Shown piece by piece: positions 48,075-61,600 of a DNA stretch of 64,000 nt. The notes beneath the pieces were generated by a model. The model was not told the origin of the DNA. It saw nothing but the letters and a program-made list of their open reading frames with translations, and did not search any database. Positions within the stretch are counted from its first letter, which is position 1; every line of letters starts with the position of its first letter. Position numbers and translations under genes: made by a program. The stretch lies in NCBI GenBank assembly GCA_003344405.1, contig NOWV01000014.1:744001-808000 (forward strand), read 5' to 3'. Source of the stretch: Trichoplax sp. H2 (Eukaryota > Placozoa > Uniplacotomia > Trichoplacea).

Positions 48075-51000
48075 TAAAATATAAGAGTGTTACAATTATT
48101 ACTTTGCGCACATTTATACAAAGTTTGAAGCTTAATAAGGAAATGGTGATAATTGGTCAAAATATACCCTGTAATGGATTTTACTATTATTTTCTGGACA
48201 AATGCCACCTTTTCGTAGACTCCAATATTATTGAAATTTAAATCAAAATATATACCTTATTTTAATTTAAGCTTGAACGTAAAGAGTCTCTTAGCCTAAC
48301 TATACGTGTATATGAGAAATTTATCGAATTTATTTCTATATGATATTACTTTGGAATATATTAACAGTCATTTTATTGCTAATTAAGGGTAGCGAAAGTA
48401 AAACTTCTTCCGATGGAATGACTTATTTTATGTCAGTTACTTTGTAAGAAGCTATCATTATTAGCTCAACGAATTGATGAAACTTTATGAAGCTATAATA
48501 ATTTTCTACTCGCATATTCCGTTATATTTAGAATTTTCAATAAATCCAACATATTTTAAAGTTTTAACTGGTACTAAAGTTCATTTTACTTAGGTTGAAT
48601 CAATCAATTGGCTGAAAGAAAGTATTTGCCCGTTTTACTCGATATTAAATCTGTTACATCATATTGAATGGATCAATCAATCAATCAATCACGTCCGTTC
48701 ATTCTTAAACGGGCAGATTTTTACGTCAAAGTAAAAAAAAATTAAACAATACATCATATATAAGTTAAGGAACTTCTTAATACATCGTAATAGTATTGCA
48801 AGAGTTGCTGGTACGACTGCTACTTAAAATAGTTAGATAAAGCGTTTTTTTTATAATCAGGCTGTATACGTAATTAATGTCAGTATTCCAATCCGGTCTA
48901 ATCAAATCGTCCGGTTCAGGACTATTCAAGTAAGCAGCTAGATTTTGCAATTGTGGCAGTAATTTAGACTGTTTATCAATTCAAATATTACATTAATTCA
49001 GATACATATCTTACCAAGAATTGTTATTTCGATAATGAATTAAGAAAAATTGCCGGAACTTAATGAAAGATGATTTAAATTAGATTATAATTTAAAATAC
49101 TAAAGTCTTCTACTCGAAATAGAACTCAATTAGTGTTGTTTAAACTTTCTATTGTTTAAGTTTAATGTAAAAGCCTGGAAACATGAATTTAGTATCACAC
49201 TTTAGTTGCTTCCATTTAAAGAAGTTCATTCGTGATAATAATAAAGTATACCATACGTAGCAACATACACAGCATAGATGTAATTTAAACTAGCAATTCT
49301 ATATCTTGGCGTAGGAGATAAAGTTTGTTTAAAAATATCTTTGAGATTATTTAAAATTGCTGTCGGATGTTCTGAAGGCTATATCAAGCCTATGTACATT
49401 TATAGGAAACCTGATGGACAATGTGTAGATAAATATTTAAATCTGTCTTAAAATTTCATATAAAATGGATCATTCTTTTATCAGCTATTTCAGATTAATT
49501 GATGCATTACTTTCAAGCGATAATGTTTGACTAGTTAAAATCCGTTCCATATTTTATGAATTTATGAATGTTCGTCATATTTATCGACTAATTGCGGTGA
49601 TAAAATTAATATAAGATAACGCTAAAGATTATGGTACATACTAACTCAAGCTTTGCAATAGCTAATAAAAATGAATTCGGTTACAGTTATATCATCCATT
49701 CCATATGAGATATAGAATCAGAAACACTTAAGTTACTATTAATAATATAGTGCAATTTTCATATACACCAGATTTATATTTGGCTTTTACTCTCATTCAA
49801 TTTTATCGAAGACATAAGGTACTATAACTTGATTCAAAAGTTAATTATATTCTTACCACTCCTCATACATAAACTACAGGTATTTTCTCCAGTTGTGTTT
49901 CTTTCCATGCGTTATAAGAGCGATTCTCAATCGTCTATTAGGCCAATTATTTCTGCTAGTTACACCACAATCTTATACATTTACGTTATTCTACTCTATA
50001 TTAGCTGCTCGACTGTATCACATCAATTAATATTATGTGCTACATGATTTTTCTCAATACTGATTGCAATAAAGAGTACGATATTTGTTACTTCTAATTA
50101 AACCGCCATTCTTTACTGTTTCAGTGACTTTCGATCTGCAGAAACATCACATTAATGTAATATTTTGTATATTTAATAGATTTGCTTTGTTGTCCTTTCT
50201 GTTTCTCGTTCATTTATATAATCATTTTTCTGGTATAAGGGCAAGTTTTAAAGTTTTGACTAACCGATACCGTAATTTGTAGATCGAAGAGACCTTGACT
50301 ACCTAAATAATTTTGTATTTAACGATAATTTGCACCCTAAAATGAATTACGATATAATGCTAATAATAAATTTACATAGTTAATATCTAAATTGAAAATA
50401 TATCAGTTAAATAGGTCGTAACAGTCCAAAATGTAAGTAGTTCGCTGCAGTTTATTCCCCAAAATTTATCCTAAAATAGGAGCCATGAAACTATGGTTTT
50501 TCATAATTTGATCGACTTTAGTACATAATGTAGTAGATTCAAGATAAAATAGTCAGTCTAATTGTACTAATAAAGCTATAAGACAGTGTTATTACCCTAA
50601 TCTTCGGCATATTTGTTCATTAAACTATGCTACGTAGCATCTAGGTGAATAGAAAGATATTCAGTGTTTTTGATAGCATAACACTGATTTATAATTAAAT
50701 TTTTTGTTAGATGGCTACGTGATGTAATAGCGAAACTATCTAAAAAATAAGGCTACCAGCATTTTTTGATTTTTCGGGAAAATACTAAATATTTTGATCA
50801 AATTAAGATAATCGATGACAGAGAATTGAACAAAATTAAAATTTACAGCACAGCTATTATTTTATGAAATGAATAAAACCCTGAAATAATTTTATTCTTA
50901 AAATAATGATTATCCAAAATGTTTGTTTGTATAAATAACTAAACACTATCACAACAACGGAAATGCTGGAAAAGAGAGCGAGTAGATCCTCATATCTTGT

Positions 51001-51811
51001 GTATTAACGTTGAATAGATAAACTGTAATGTATGTATTTGCAGCTAGAATTTCTTGATTTGAAATACACTAGTATAGCATTACGCTTAAGCTTAAAATGT
51101 TGGAACAAAATGTAGATTAATAGTGACTTACTTTATATAACTGGCATTAACTTCAAGTAATCGTATCCGTAAACGTATGCTACTGAGTATGCTAGGTTAA
51201 ATTGATATCTAAAATAATATTTCGAATACGATATGTGCCAGCCACCGACATAAGTCAGGGAAGCTCACGGTAATACATCAATCTTCTTTACAAAATTCAG
51301 TACTAGTATATTCTTCGGTTAGAGATGAAATAAGAACATTCATGTCAAGATCTTTTCCTCCTAAAATTTAATGTTATGAATGATAACTCGGCCTCAGAAT
51401 GTGTGGCATCAAAAGATTACTGTATAGTAAGAGCGTTGTATAGGCTAAATATCCAGGATTTCTAGGGTAATCGAAATATTCTATATATTACTAGTGACTT
51501 TTTTGGTACATACCTAAGTTCATTGTAGGTCTTTTAAGTGCTAGACATCTAGTCCCAATAAATCTAAAATCATAAAATATTTAATAATGAAGGTGGAAAT
51601 AAAAGCGTATATATAAGTTCAATCTAAGATTACAATATGGATCTACACCAAATTCGGTTTATTAGCATTATGATTCTATATCACTATAACTTATATACTA
51701 CGCAGACAAAATTTACTAACCGAATTATACAGAAAAAACAAGAAAATATTCTATGTATATATATATACTATTATTCCAATAATAAATATGCTAGTCGGTA
51801 GCAGAGCTTAC
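48075..51811. other. Intergenic and 3' flank of the receptor gene
   Basis: No recognised gene. It should include the last exon(s) and 3' UTR of the SRCR/EGF/Ig receptor on the minus strand. One candidate end exon in phase starts after an acceptor at 51361 and stops at 51345-51347, giving a very short basic tail (RKRS). The other frame of the same stretch stays open to 51278-51280 and would need an extra exon between. A short (ATCA)n run is at about 48671-48690. Nothing else was seen. Confidence 0.4.
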
Positions 51812-52651
51812 CTTTTCCTCCATAGTAAAGCGAATACTCCTACAACTGCCAGGACTCCAACAATACATCCAACAGCAACTCCAATAATTGTGCCATCTGA
51901 AATACATTTAGTGAGCAATGCAGTGATTTGAATTTCAGAATGAATATATAAATTCATAGCAATAAATCTATAATAGTGATGGCTGATTGTTTCTTACTAG
52001 TTTGTGTTATAGGACTTTGACAGTTATCACCACCAAAACCTCCTGAACAGCTAAATAATGAATACAAAGTTTACAAAATTCCTATATTTTAATTCCGTCA
52101 GATTGTAGGTACTAGGGTAATAAATCAAAATTTGAGGTACAGAGAACGTTAAACTCTAATGGTAATCTATAATGGAAAGTTTGTATATTTGTAAACGAAT
52201 CGATAATTGAATAAGGATAAAAGAAACGAATTAGATTATTATTTAGAAATATGAGTAATGATTTCATCGCACCCAGAGTTTAAGGATGGAATGAAGATAA
52301 GTATAATTTTACACTAACACCCAATTTTTTAAACAATTACATTAACATTCGTTACTTCTAAAGTAATTTCCTAAACTATTGCACGGCTTTGTCAAGATTT
52401 AACTAGTATGTTAAATGTTGATACAAACTCAAAAATAATGAAAACCGAGCGTAATATGAATTTGTTAACATTCTTTGGGATACAAATGATAACTAGGTAT
52501 GGTCCCAAATATCGCTTAAATCTATTTCATCATGGCTGTATGACTGATGACTGAGAATAATCTTCAACTTTTCCTTACCTGCAAATTGGTATATTGTTTT
52601 GCATGTTACATTGCCCATTATTACTACAATACTCTTCTGAGCAAACAAAGC
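51812..52651 (-). CDS. Receptor exons: last EGF (split) and transmembrane helix
   Basis: Exon 52651-52579 (73 nt) gives [19 protein letters not shown] and a final Cys. Exon 52050-51998 (53 nt) completes the EGF with [10 protein letters not shown]. Exon 51896-51812 encodes a single TM helix, about [20 protein letters not shown] followed by FALLW and basic stop-transfer residues RKR, with a GTAAGC donor. Extracellular N-terminus and type I topology are inferred from the disulfide-rich domains before the helix. The following cytoplasmic exon is uncertain (see the 48-51.8 kb entry). Confidence 0.85.
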
Positions 52652-55600
52652 CTAGACAGTTGTCAACGAATAGTATATCAGTTCCAAAGATACATTCATG
52701 TGTGATATGCACACATATGTAAAGAAGAAATTTCTTAGATACTTCAAAACATATCGCTAATATCATAATTAAGTAGCTTCAGTAGTAACTAATTCTTCTC
52801 CCTACTTATACGACTTGGAACTGAAGATAAGACATGGTTATTAGTAGGATCTTTAACACGGCACGAATAAACTCCACTATCACGGATCGATAGCGGGCTA
52901 AAAGCTAGGTAAGACGTAATTCTAGATTTCTCTTGGCTGACAATTTCTATAATTTTGCTAGTATTTCCTGTTACTAAAGTCGCCTCATCTTTCGTCCAAG
53001 TTAAAGAGGGCAGTGGACGTCCTATGGCTTGACACTGTAATCTTGCATAAGAGCCGACTTTGAATGTACTTGTGTTAGTAGAGATAGATTCTACACCGAC
53101 TGGAATCACTATAATGTATTAATCATACCGAACGATTATTAATTTTTTACAATAATATTTAAAATCAAATAGAAAGGGAGTAAAATTATACAAAACTGAC
53201 TCTCTAATTGAGTTTCGCAATTTTTGCCAATGTACAAAGGACCGCAGCTAAATATTTTAAAATTGGAATTAAGAGTAAGTTTAACAACATACATGTATTT
53301 TAGTTCCTGTCAGAAGTTTCGAAGAGAAAAGTAGCAGTAAGAATGTGATCATATCGCTAGAAATTAGCTTATTGCATAGGTGTAGCTTAATGACTACCGG
53401 TATTGTGTGATACAATATTTTGGGGGGGATATAGCTGTACTTGGTATATATTATAAATACTAGAATTTAATTTCACATGCGATATTTCTTGTACAAGTAC
53501 ATTTACTGATATTACAATGTAATTCTTTAGTACTAATTCTGGGAATGTATAATATTGCACACTATGGGCAAGTACTTAATAGTATCTAATTTAACGCTAA
53601 TTTTGCATGAAACATCCCGTACATGATACATCGCGCTAATTCTGTACTGTTACTCTTTCAGTATACAGTATCGGTATGCAAATAATTTAGAACAATCTTA
53701 ATTAAAAATTTGAGCTTATGGAACGTGATCCATTGGCCTCATTATATACAAAATCGTGATAGGCAGCCGCGTAAATACTCGAATGTACATTAATGAGAAT
53801 TTACTGCAGCTACTAGGTGAGTATGCTAGTGTACATAACTACCATACACTTTTTTATAGTACAGTTTATCAAATTACGGTACTTCATTTCGCCTTTAAAA
53901 GTATCTTTGGAAATTTAATGTACCATGCAAACCCACTTCTTATTAAGTACTCAGGTATGGCGTATTCATTAAAAAAATACCGTAGTTTTATTTGTGTGTA
54001 TTAATTATCGTCAATTAGAAATTTCTAACATTATTGAAGTAATAATATTTATAATTTGCATCGTCAGTAGAACAGTGTTTGTCAAACCTATTTACCGGCT
54101 TGCGTAGGATTAGAAAGGTAAAGTATTTACCTGCATTTAGGTCCAGAACTTTCTTGATTACATCGGCCTTGCGAATTGCAAAACGCAGGAGAACAAGAGA
54201 ACTCTACACATATGCACATTAGTCTCAATAGCGTTTAGAGTATAGATTACATTTAATACTATAGTTATATCGTATGGAAGTATAAAGAACGTTTACGTAT
54301 ACTCTTACAACTTAAAGCATCTTAAAATAAGTATTACTTACGTATATTCACAGCAGTGCTAGTTATACGTTTCATGTGCACATTATCGATGACTTGACAA
54401 TTATAAGAACCAGCATCGGTTAGTTGAAGATTTGAGATAGACAGAATCATAATACTAGTATCATTGGAATCAAGTGGGACTAGAGACATTTTAATACGAC
54501 TTCCTAATAAAATTCGTTTGCCGTTCTGGAACCAAATAAATGTAGGCCTTGGTCGAGCTCGAGCCTCACATTGTAAGCCTGCATAACTTCCAATCAAAAA
54601 TTGAGTAGCATTTGCCTTTACAGTTACAAGGTCTAGAGGAAGATCTACAAATGAATAAAAAAACAACGGTTTCCTGTATTAGCTTTAATTTATCCGTAAC
54701 ATTTTCAGTCTGCTGAAGAGCACCAAACGTAAAATATTGATAATTATAATTTAAAAGTATTAAAATATATAACACTTTCTATTTTATTAAGTCAATCATG
54801 GGTAGATATCAAATACTAAACAGTGAAGCCAAGTTTTGTAATATATTAACAGATCAGCATAAATTTTTCAAGTGTAGCTAAAAACATTTCCTATGATCGT
54901 TTAATCTAATGGTTATTAAAAATTTTACTTTTAGAAAACTTAACATAGATGGGATGTAAGCAATCATCCATAAACACTTACATATATTAGCTTTTTGACT
55001 GTAAATAATAAGAATGTATGCGTAATTTTGGTTATCATTATCAAATTTTAATATTAAATGTTAGGTTTCTTGCTTACTGCCTATAACATACAAGTATATC
55101 GTTGTTGTATTTTATATGTATCAGTCAAGTATGTATCCTGGTCATAAGACAATACTGAAATATGCAAAAGTATTCTTTTAAAGCTACAAGATTGTTTTTC
55201 TGATTGTTAGAGCGTCGAATGATTATATGTCGTTCTAGTATCAAAAACTGCTCTGCCGCTATGTAATCAGTAGTAAGTAAAAACATAAGCTTTACTAATT
55301 GCATATCACCATGCCTGGTAATATGGTATCACATCGATTTCCAGCAATTCCAAAGTTGCACCTATAAATATTATATAAGTGATGTTAATGATGATATTTG
55401 CATAACGTAACCATTGAATGCCTAAACTGATGAGAGCGAAAATAGTATTCATGATAATATAATATATAAAATATTTCATGCTGATGAGTAAACTTGTTTT
55501 ACCTGCATTGTAATAAATCGCTGCCAGCGATCTGACTACATGTTCCATTACCATTGCAGAATTCTGGAGAGCAGGATATTCCTAAATTAATTACAACCAT

Positions 55601-58600
55601 AAATTTGAAAGGCGCAATCTAAGTTCACAACATAGTAATAAAAGTCTATCTTTGCTTGAAGTGAAGATTATTTGTAGTATCCTTATCAGAAGGTAACACA
55701 AGAAAATGTAAGAAATACAAATTGACACTTATGACTTACTTAAAGCATATACCCGACTCTGAACAATTATCGTGGAATTCTTATAATTTCCAACACATCT
55801 ATAGTCTCCATTGTTATCAATTGTTAAAATACTTATGACTAAGATTGACTGTATTGTAGTAGGGGTGGAAAATCCTTCTTTGTATATGATGTTGATATTG
55901 CCACCACCGCCAATGGGTACTCCGTTTTTAGTCCATATCAGTGTCGAATTGGGACGCGATTTGGCCTGACAAGTTAGAGCAATGTAAGAACCAAAGGTAT
56001 GCAAGGAAGTATTACTCTGTAATGTCACGTTGGTTAATGGAATGTCTGAAAAAGGTCAAAAATAGGTATTCATACAACACCATTAATCATACTTCTAACT
56101 TTATTTATACAGCTTTTTAAGATTTAGCGAAGAAAAATACTATCGTTATGACCATTTGAACTGGTTGGCATTACGTTATTTCTAAATTATAGCTAGCATA
56201 CGATATTAAAATTATCGGTTGCAGCAGGCATCTGATTCAATAAGCTCACCCGATAGATTAGTTTCGCAGAAGACACCAGTGTGAAAGGGTCTACAACTAT
56301 AGATTGATTATAAGGTTAAAATTGTTTGTAGAATTAGTAAACTCACACACTATGCAGTATGTGGTAAGCAAAAATTTAGTTAACTGCTAAGGAATAAGTT
56401 GAAATTATGCTATGCACATTTTACAGATAATATGTCTATCAAAATTAAAAGTTCTGGCTGATACTTCTTTAGAATGAAATCGTAGATTGCAATAAACTAA
56501 ATTATCATTTATATTGCTGGCTTTGTAAAGGTATTTCTACTTGCCTACAGACAGGAACCGCATTTATGATATTACACTTTCCATTGTCATTACATTGGAG
56601 AGGAGAGCAAGGGATACCTGTAAGAAATGATTAATTTAAAATGTCTAATAGATTATCTATGAAAAATATAGCGTATATAGAATATCATGAATTTATTGGT
56701 TGTAATTTTTCTACAATTATAACAAGACTTAAAAAGACGTAATAAGAAGTTCAAGCTACAGTTAAAAATATATATGCTTAGTATTGGCTATTGCTAATCG
56801 ATTTTTAGTCATATCGGTGATCGAGCTAACGAATTCAGCCACGTCAGTATTAGCTATCCATACTGGAAGATATAAATTAAATTTTATGAAGCTGCAGCAT
56901 AGATAAAATTAAGATATGCGAAGAAATCCGTCATTAATACAACTGCCACAGCCAAAAGAAAGGTATATCACTTATGTTTGTATAAATATATTGTGACACT
57001 GTAATTCATGTTATAAACTATCAAAAATTAGGTTTCAAAATTTGATTTTTATAATATTATAAATATACTATTAACTAGATCACGGCAGATTTTTAAATTT
57101 AAGTTGGTAAAAAAATGAGACATTTCGTGCGTTTAAATATACCATACCTATGATTAAAAACTTACTAATATTGATGATGTTACTTTTAACTACTTTGCCG
57201 GTAGATGGCTGCGTTGCGGAACAGCTATAGGCTCCAGTGTCCTTGGGTGATTGTAATATGAAGGACAATGATGATTTAACTTGATAATATTCTTTGCCTT
57301 GTATCGAAATGACGGAATATTTATTCCCAACGGCTATTAGGATATTATTTTTACTCCAACTAATAGATGATAGAGGATAAGAAGGAGCTTCACAGTCTAA
57401 TCTAACATACTGGCCAACTTTATATGTCGTGATGTCGGATCTTACAACCACGAATCTGAGTGGTATACCTGTAGTTAAATTGTTGTTATCAGACAAATTT
57501 ATTAAGCAGTGGGATGCAGTAATGGTTTCAGCTAATTAGAGTAGTTATGTATACAGATATCGTTGCTTGCTACTTTGTTGTAATGTGCCGAATCAATAAA
57601 GAAAGTATATAATAATAGAATTGAAAGGGTATTGAGGGAAATGGAGCCACTAAAAGATGGAATTATACGATAATAATCACTTACTGGATATTGTCTATAT
57701 CCAACAGTAAGAGAATACTTACTTGGCATAATTGACTCGCAATAATGTCCAGTGAATCCAGATTTGCAATGACTAAAAATTAAGTCGTCAAGAAGATTCG
57801 TAATTAATTCGTAAATTTACACGAAGGAAAATAAATTATTTGTGCAAATACCTGCATGATGGTGAACCGTTGACCATAGAGCAATACCCATGATTACTGC
57901 AAAATTCTGGTGAGCAAGTAAATTCTGAAGTAGAATCAGATTAGTACATTTAGAGTTTGACCATTAGTTTAAATTAGTATAGGTATTAAAAATTGGATTA
58001 TTTATGGACATAGAACGCAAGTCCTCTGATTATTCCATAGTCTATCAGCCAGTGAGTAGTATATCATCCATCACTTTAAACTTGTAGTATCTGAATCCAT
58101 ATAAGTGATAATACGATAGAATACAGCTCATGTGTGTACTTATAAGTTTAATTTTAAAGTCTTATTATATTCAGTTAAATGTAACGGAAACTATTTAATG
58201 TCTTTAGATTGTTATAATTTTTAAAGAAATAATACTTACGAATTGTGACTGAGTTACTTCGCACAATCTTGCCCTTTGAATCCATACCATTGCATCTATA
58301 GACACCGATATTTTCATGAACGACAGGATTGAAGTATAGCGCAGATTCAGCAATGAATTCTGACATGCTACTTGTTCCGAAATTGATATTATCATCGGCG
58401 GATATTGGAATACCATTTTTTGTCCACGATATTTTTGCTAATGGGTATGCGTATGCCATACATTGTAAAGATAGTTGCTGTCCAATAAGGTGAGTAGTAG
58501 CATTGGCTTGTAAGGTTATCTGTGATAAAGCAATATCTGTAAAATGAAGAATATGGAATAAAATAAATCAAGATGGAGAATGACTGTTCTGATACAAGTG

Positions 58601-61600
58601 GTAATAGCTGCCGTACTTAAATAACGAAAATCGAAAGTAGAACATGCATCAAGGGAATAGCAACAATGTATCAAATTAAGCTTTGATCTTACGGATTAGT
58701 TTTAAAGAAAATCTTTTAATTTTACAGCTGTTATTTTGATGCTTTACCTCTAACACATTCATTCCCATTCCAATATCCTGAATCACACAAGCAAGTAAAG
58801 GTTACCACAGGCTGAAGTATGTCAATGCATGTCGCTCCATAACTTCCACAGGGCGAACTGAGACATGCGCTAACGTCTAATCATGCGAGAAAATTAGTTG
58901 TTTAAAATACTGAAACTTACAAAACGTGGAAGATATTAGTAAACTTATTCGTAGCAATTATTCTCAACAATCGATTTCCTAAATTGTATATTAAGATGTT
59001 GATACTCTGACATTATGATTGTTGAAATTTTGTCTAATGTAACTGCTGCCTTTGTATAGTTTTTTTTGTTCATAATGAGCAATCTAGTTTAAACGAAATG
59101 TGCATACATTGACTTATGTTTAATGTTCAAGTAAATTTGGTTATTTTCTTTCAATAGAAATTAAACTAATTACTGGTACAGTCCTTACAAGATGGGCTTA
59201 ACTCGATATTATTTATTATACCACTTTTTGACTTTGAAATGTCCAAACTATTTTACTGATTACCGCAACTACAGATTTTATCCGTACTTGAAAATTATTT
59301 ATTTATTATCCTATATAAATTACTTTTTGATGGTTAGCCATGATATTATGCTAGTAAATGCAAATAAATACACTTTTAATAATTGTTAATAAATACGAAT
59401 TTACTTACCGGTGTGGCATATATAACTATTCAATTATTCGGTTGCATAAGAATAAAAGAGATTAGTATGATTTGCGAAAGAGAGGTAATTTTACTAAGTT
59501 TAATTAGAAATCCTAACGTTTCAATTTTTATTTGCATAGTATAATCAATTAAATTTAAAAAAACGAAGATCATTTACTTGGAAGGGAGCTGCGTATTATC
59601 ATTAATGCTTGCATCTAGAGGTTGATCTATACATTTGAAGTAATATGGAGTCATTATAAAATAATTAAAATTTGTCGATTGAGCAATGTATCATACTGCT
59701 AGTATGTCGTCCGAAAATGTATTTTTTATCACAACTTACCGATACAGAATGCTTGAGCACTCATGGTGGCAGAACATTGCGATAGATCATTGGTAGTATT
59801 ACTTTGTGGGCAATTAGCAAGATTAGGCTCGTTACCCAAGCAATCGATTTTTCCAATAATTGTTGGCATATTACTCGTGCCGCAACATTGGCTACGTAAC
59901 TGCGTGTCAGCGAATCCAAGTTGACGACATGCTACTTGAGCATCTTGGAAATGCCAAAAGTTAGTACATATCTTACCCCAAACTTGGCCGTTATAAATTT
60001 CAACTTGGCCTTGATTATACGATGTAGAACTTGTTAAGCGGATTCCTATCACGGTAGAATCTAAGTATGGATAGGATATTAATCCTTTGTATTACATCAA
60101 AACCTCGCAATAGTTTTCTATTTATGCCTAACCGTATTAAATAGTCAAGCTTTCATAGTAATATAGCATGTGTTATAATGACGATGGTTGCACCCGGTAA
60201 GAATATATTAATTGAAGTCATAATTTAAATTTTAATTATTCACAATTATCAAAGTGTGATGCTTTACTTCAGGATAATATCTATGGAATTGGTAATGCCG
60301 TTGTAAGTAATATGTTTCATATATATGTGATCTATATTAATATACCACACCTTTATTTCTAAACTTTTGATTTGTCGAAATACTTACAAAATAGGCAATT
60401 ATATCCGCTGTAACCGACTGGACATTCACATGTATAATATCCGAGAAACTCTTTGCAGACAGCTAGTCCTCCGGCCATGGATTGACAAGGATTACTGGCG
60501 CATTCATCAATGTCTGGTGAGATCCAATATAAACAAAACCTTGTAGGATTAATTTGTTTTATGCGCTTTACAATTACGGTATTAGAACGGTTAACGAAGT
60601 TGAATAAAATATATCAATTTGTTACTTTATTGACGACAAAATATACATATGCTCAAGTAAGGCAGTTTCGTGAAAGATAGCGCTAATAGGTTAGATTTGT
60701 AGAAGAACTAATTTATATACACGTACATAGTGATGTTAATAAGAAATTAAATTTTCGTCATGTTATTTCTGAGACATTTTTTCGCATAGCACTTCTATAG
60801 TAGTAAAGTGCAATCTTGTATAGTATACTGTATCATATTAACGTTTCTGGCTTTAATTACCGATTTCACAATTTTTGCCAGTATATCCCTTATTGCACTG
60901 GCAGATATACTCGTGGTCTTGTGCAAGTGCTACGCAAGTACCTCGGTTATTACAGGTTCCATTTTTGATATCGCAATAATGACCTATATTTGAAAATTGA
61001 ATAAAATAAAGCGTTTGATATCTAAACGAGTAATCATTATAAGATAATCACATCGATTTAAATGGCTTTTGAATGCTCACTACTGCATCTAATGGTTGCA
61101 TCCATGCTGTGTGTGCAAGTTGCGTTGACAGGTATATTTCGAAGGCAATCTAATGGCGAAGCTTCATCACCGTTACAGTTTAAGCTGTCAAAAAGGATTT
61201 TTCCATTACCACTACCATAGATAGTAGATGAATAGATAGTGGTTGCATTACCGAAACCAGCTGCTCTACATATGACTGTTGCATCAACTAGATCAAGACC
61301 AATATTGCATACTGTGCCCCAAACGCCATTTTGGTAAATTTCCACAAAACCTATTCCAGCGAATTTGCTACTGCCATTTATTCGAATTGCCCCATTTGAT
61401 ACTGCTACAAATTGGCAATTATCACCATAGTATCCATTGGGACATTGACAATAGTAAGATTCTCCTTTTGAAGCAGTAAAGCATGTTGCATTACTAGGGC
61501 ATAAATTTGCAGAGCACCAATTACCTTCGCATTCCACACCAGCTTCCTCATCATTGATGCAATTATGATATCCCCATCGTCTATGTTGACAATTGGATAG

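Noticed and set aside
48671-48692. (ATCA)n microsatellite
   Set aside because: Short simple repeat with no further structure.
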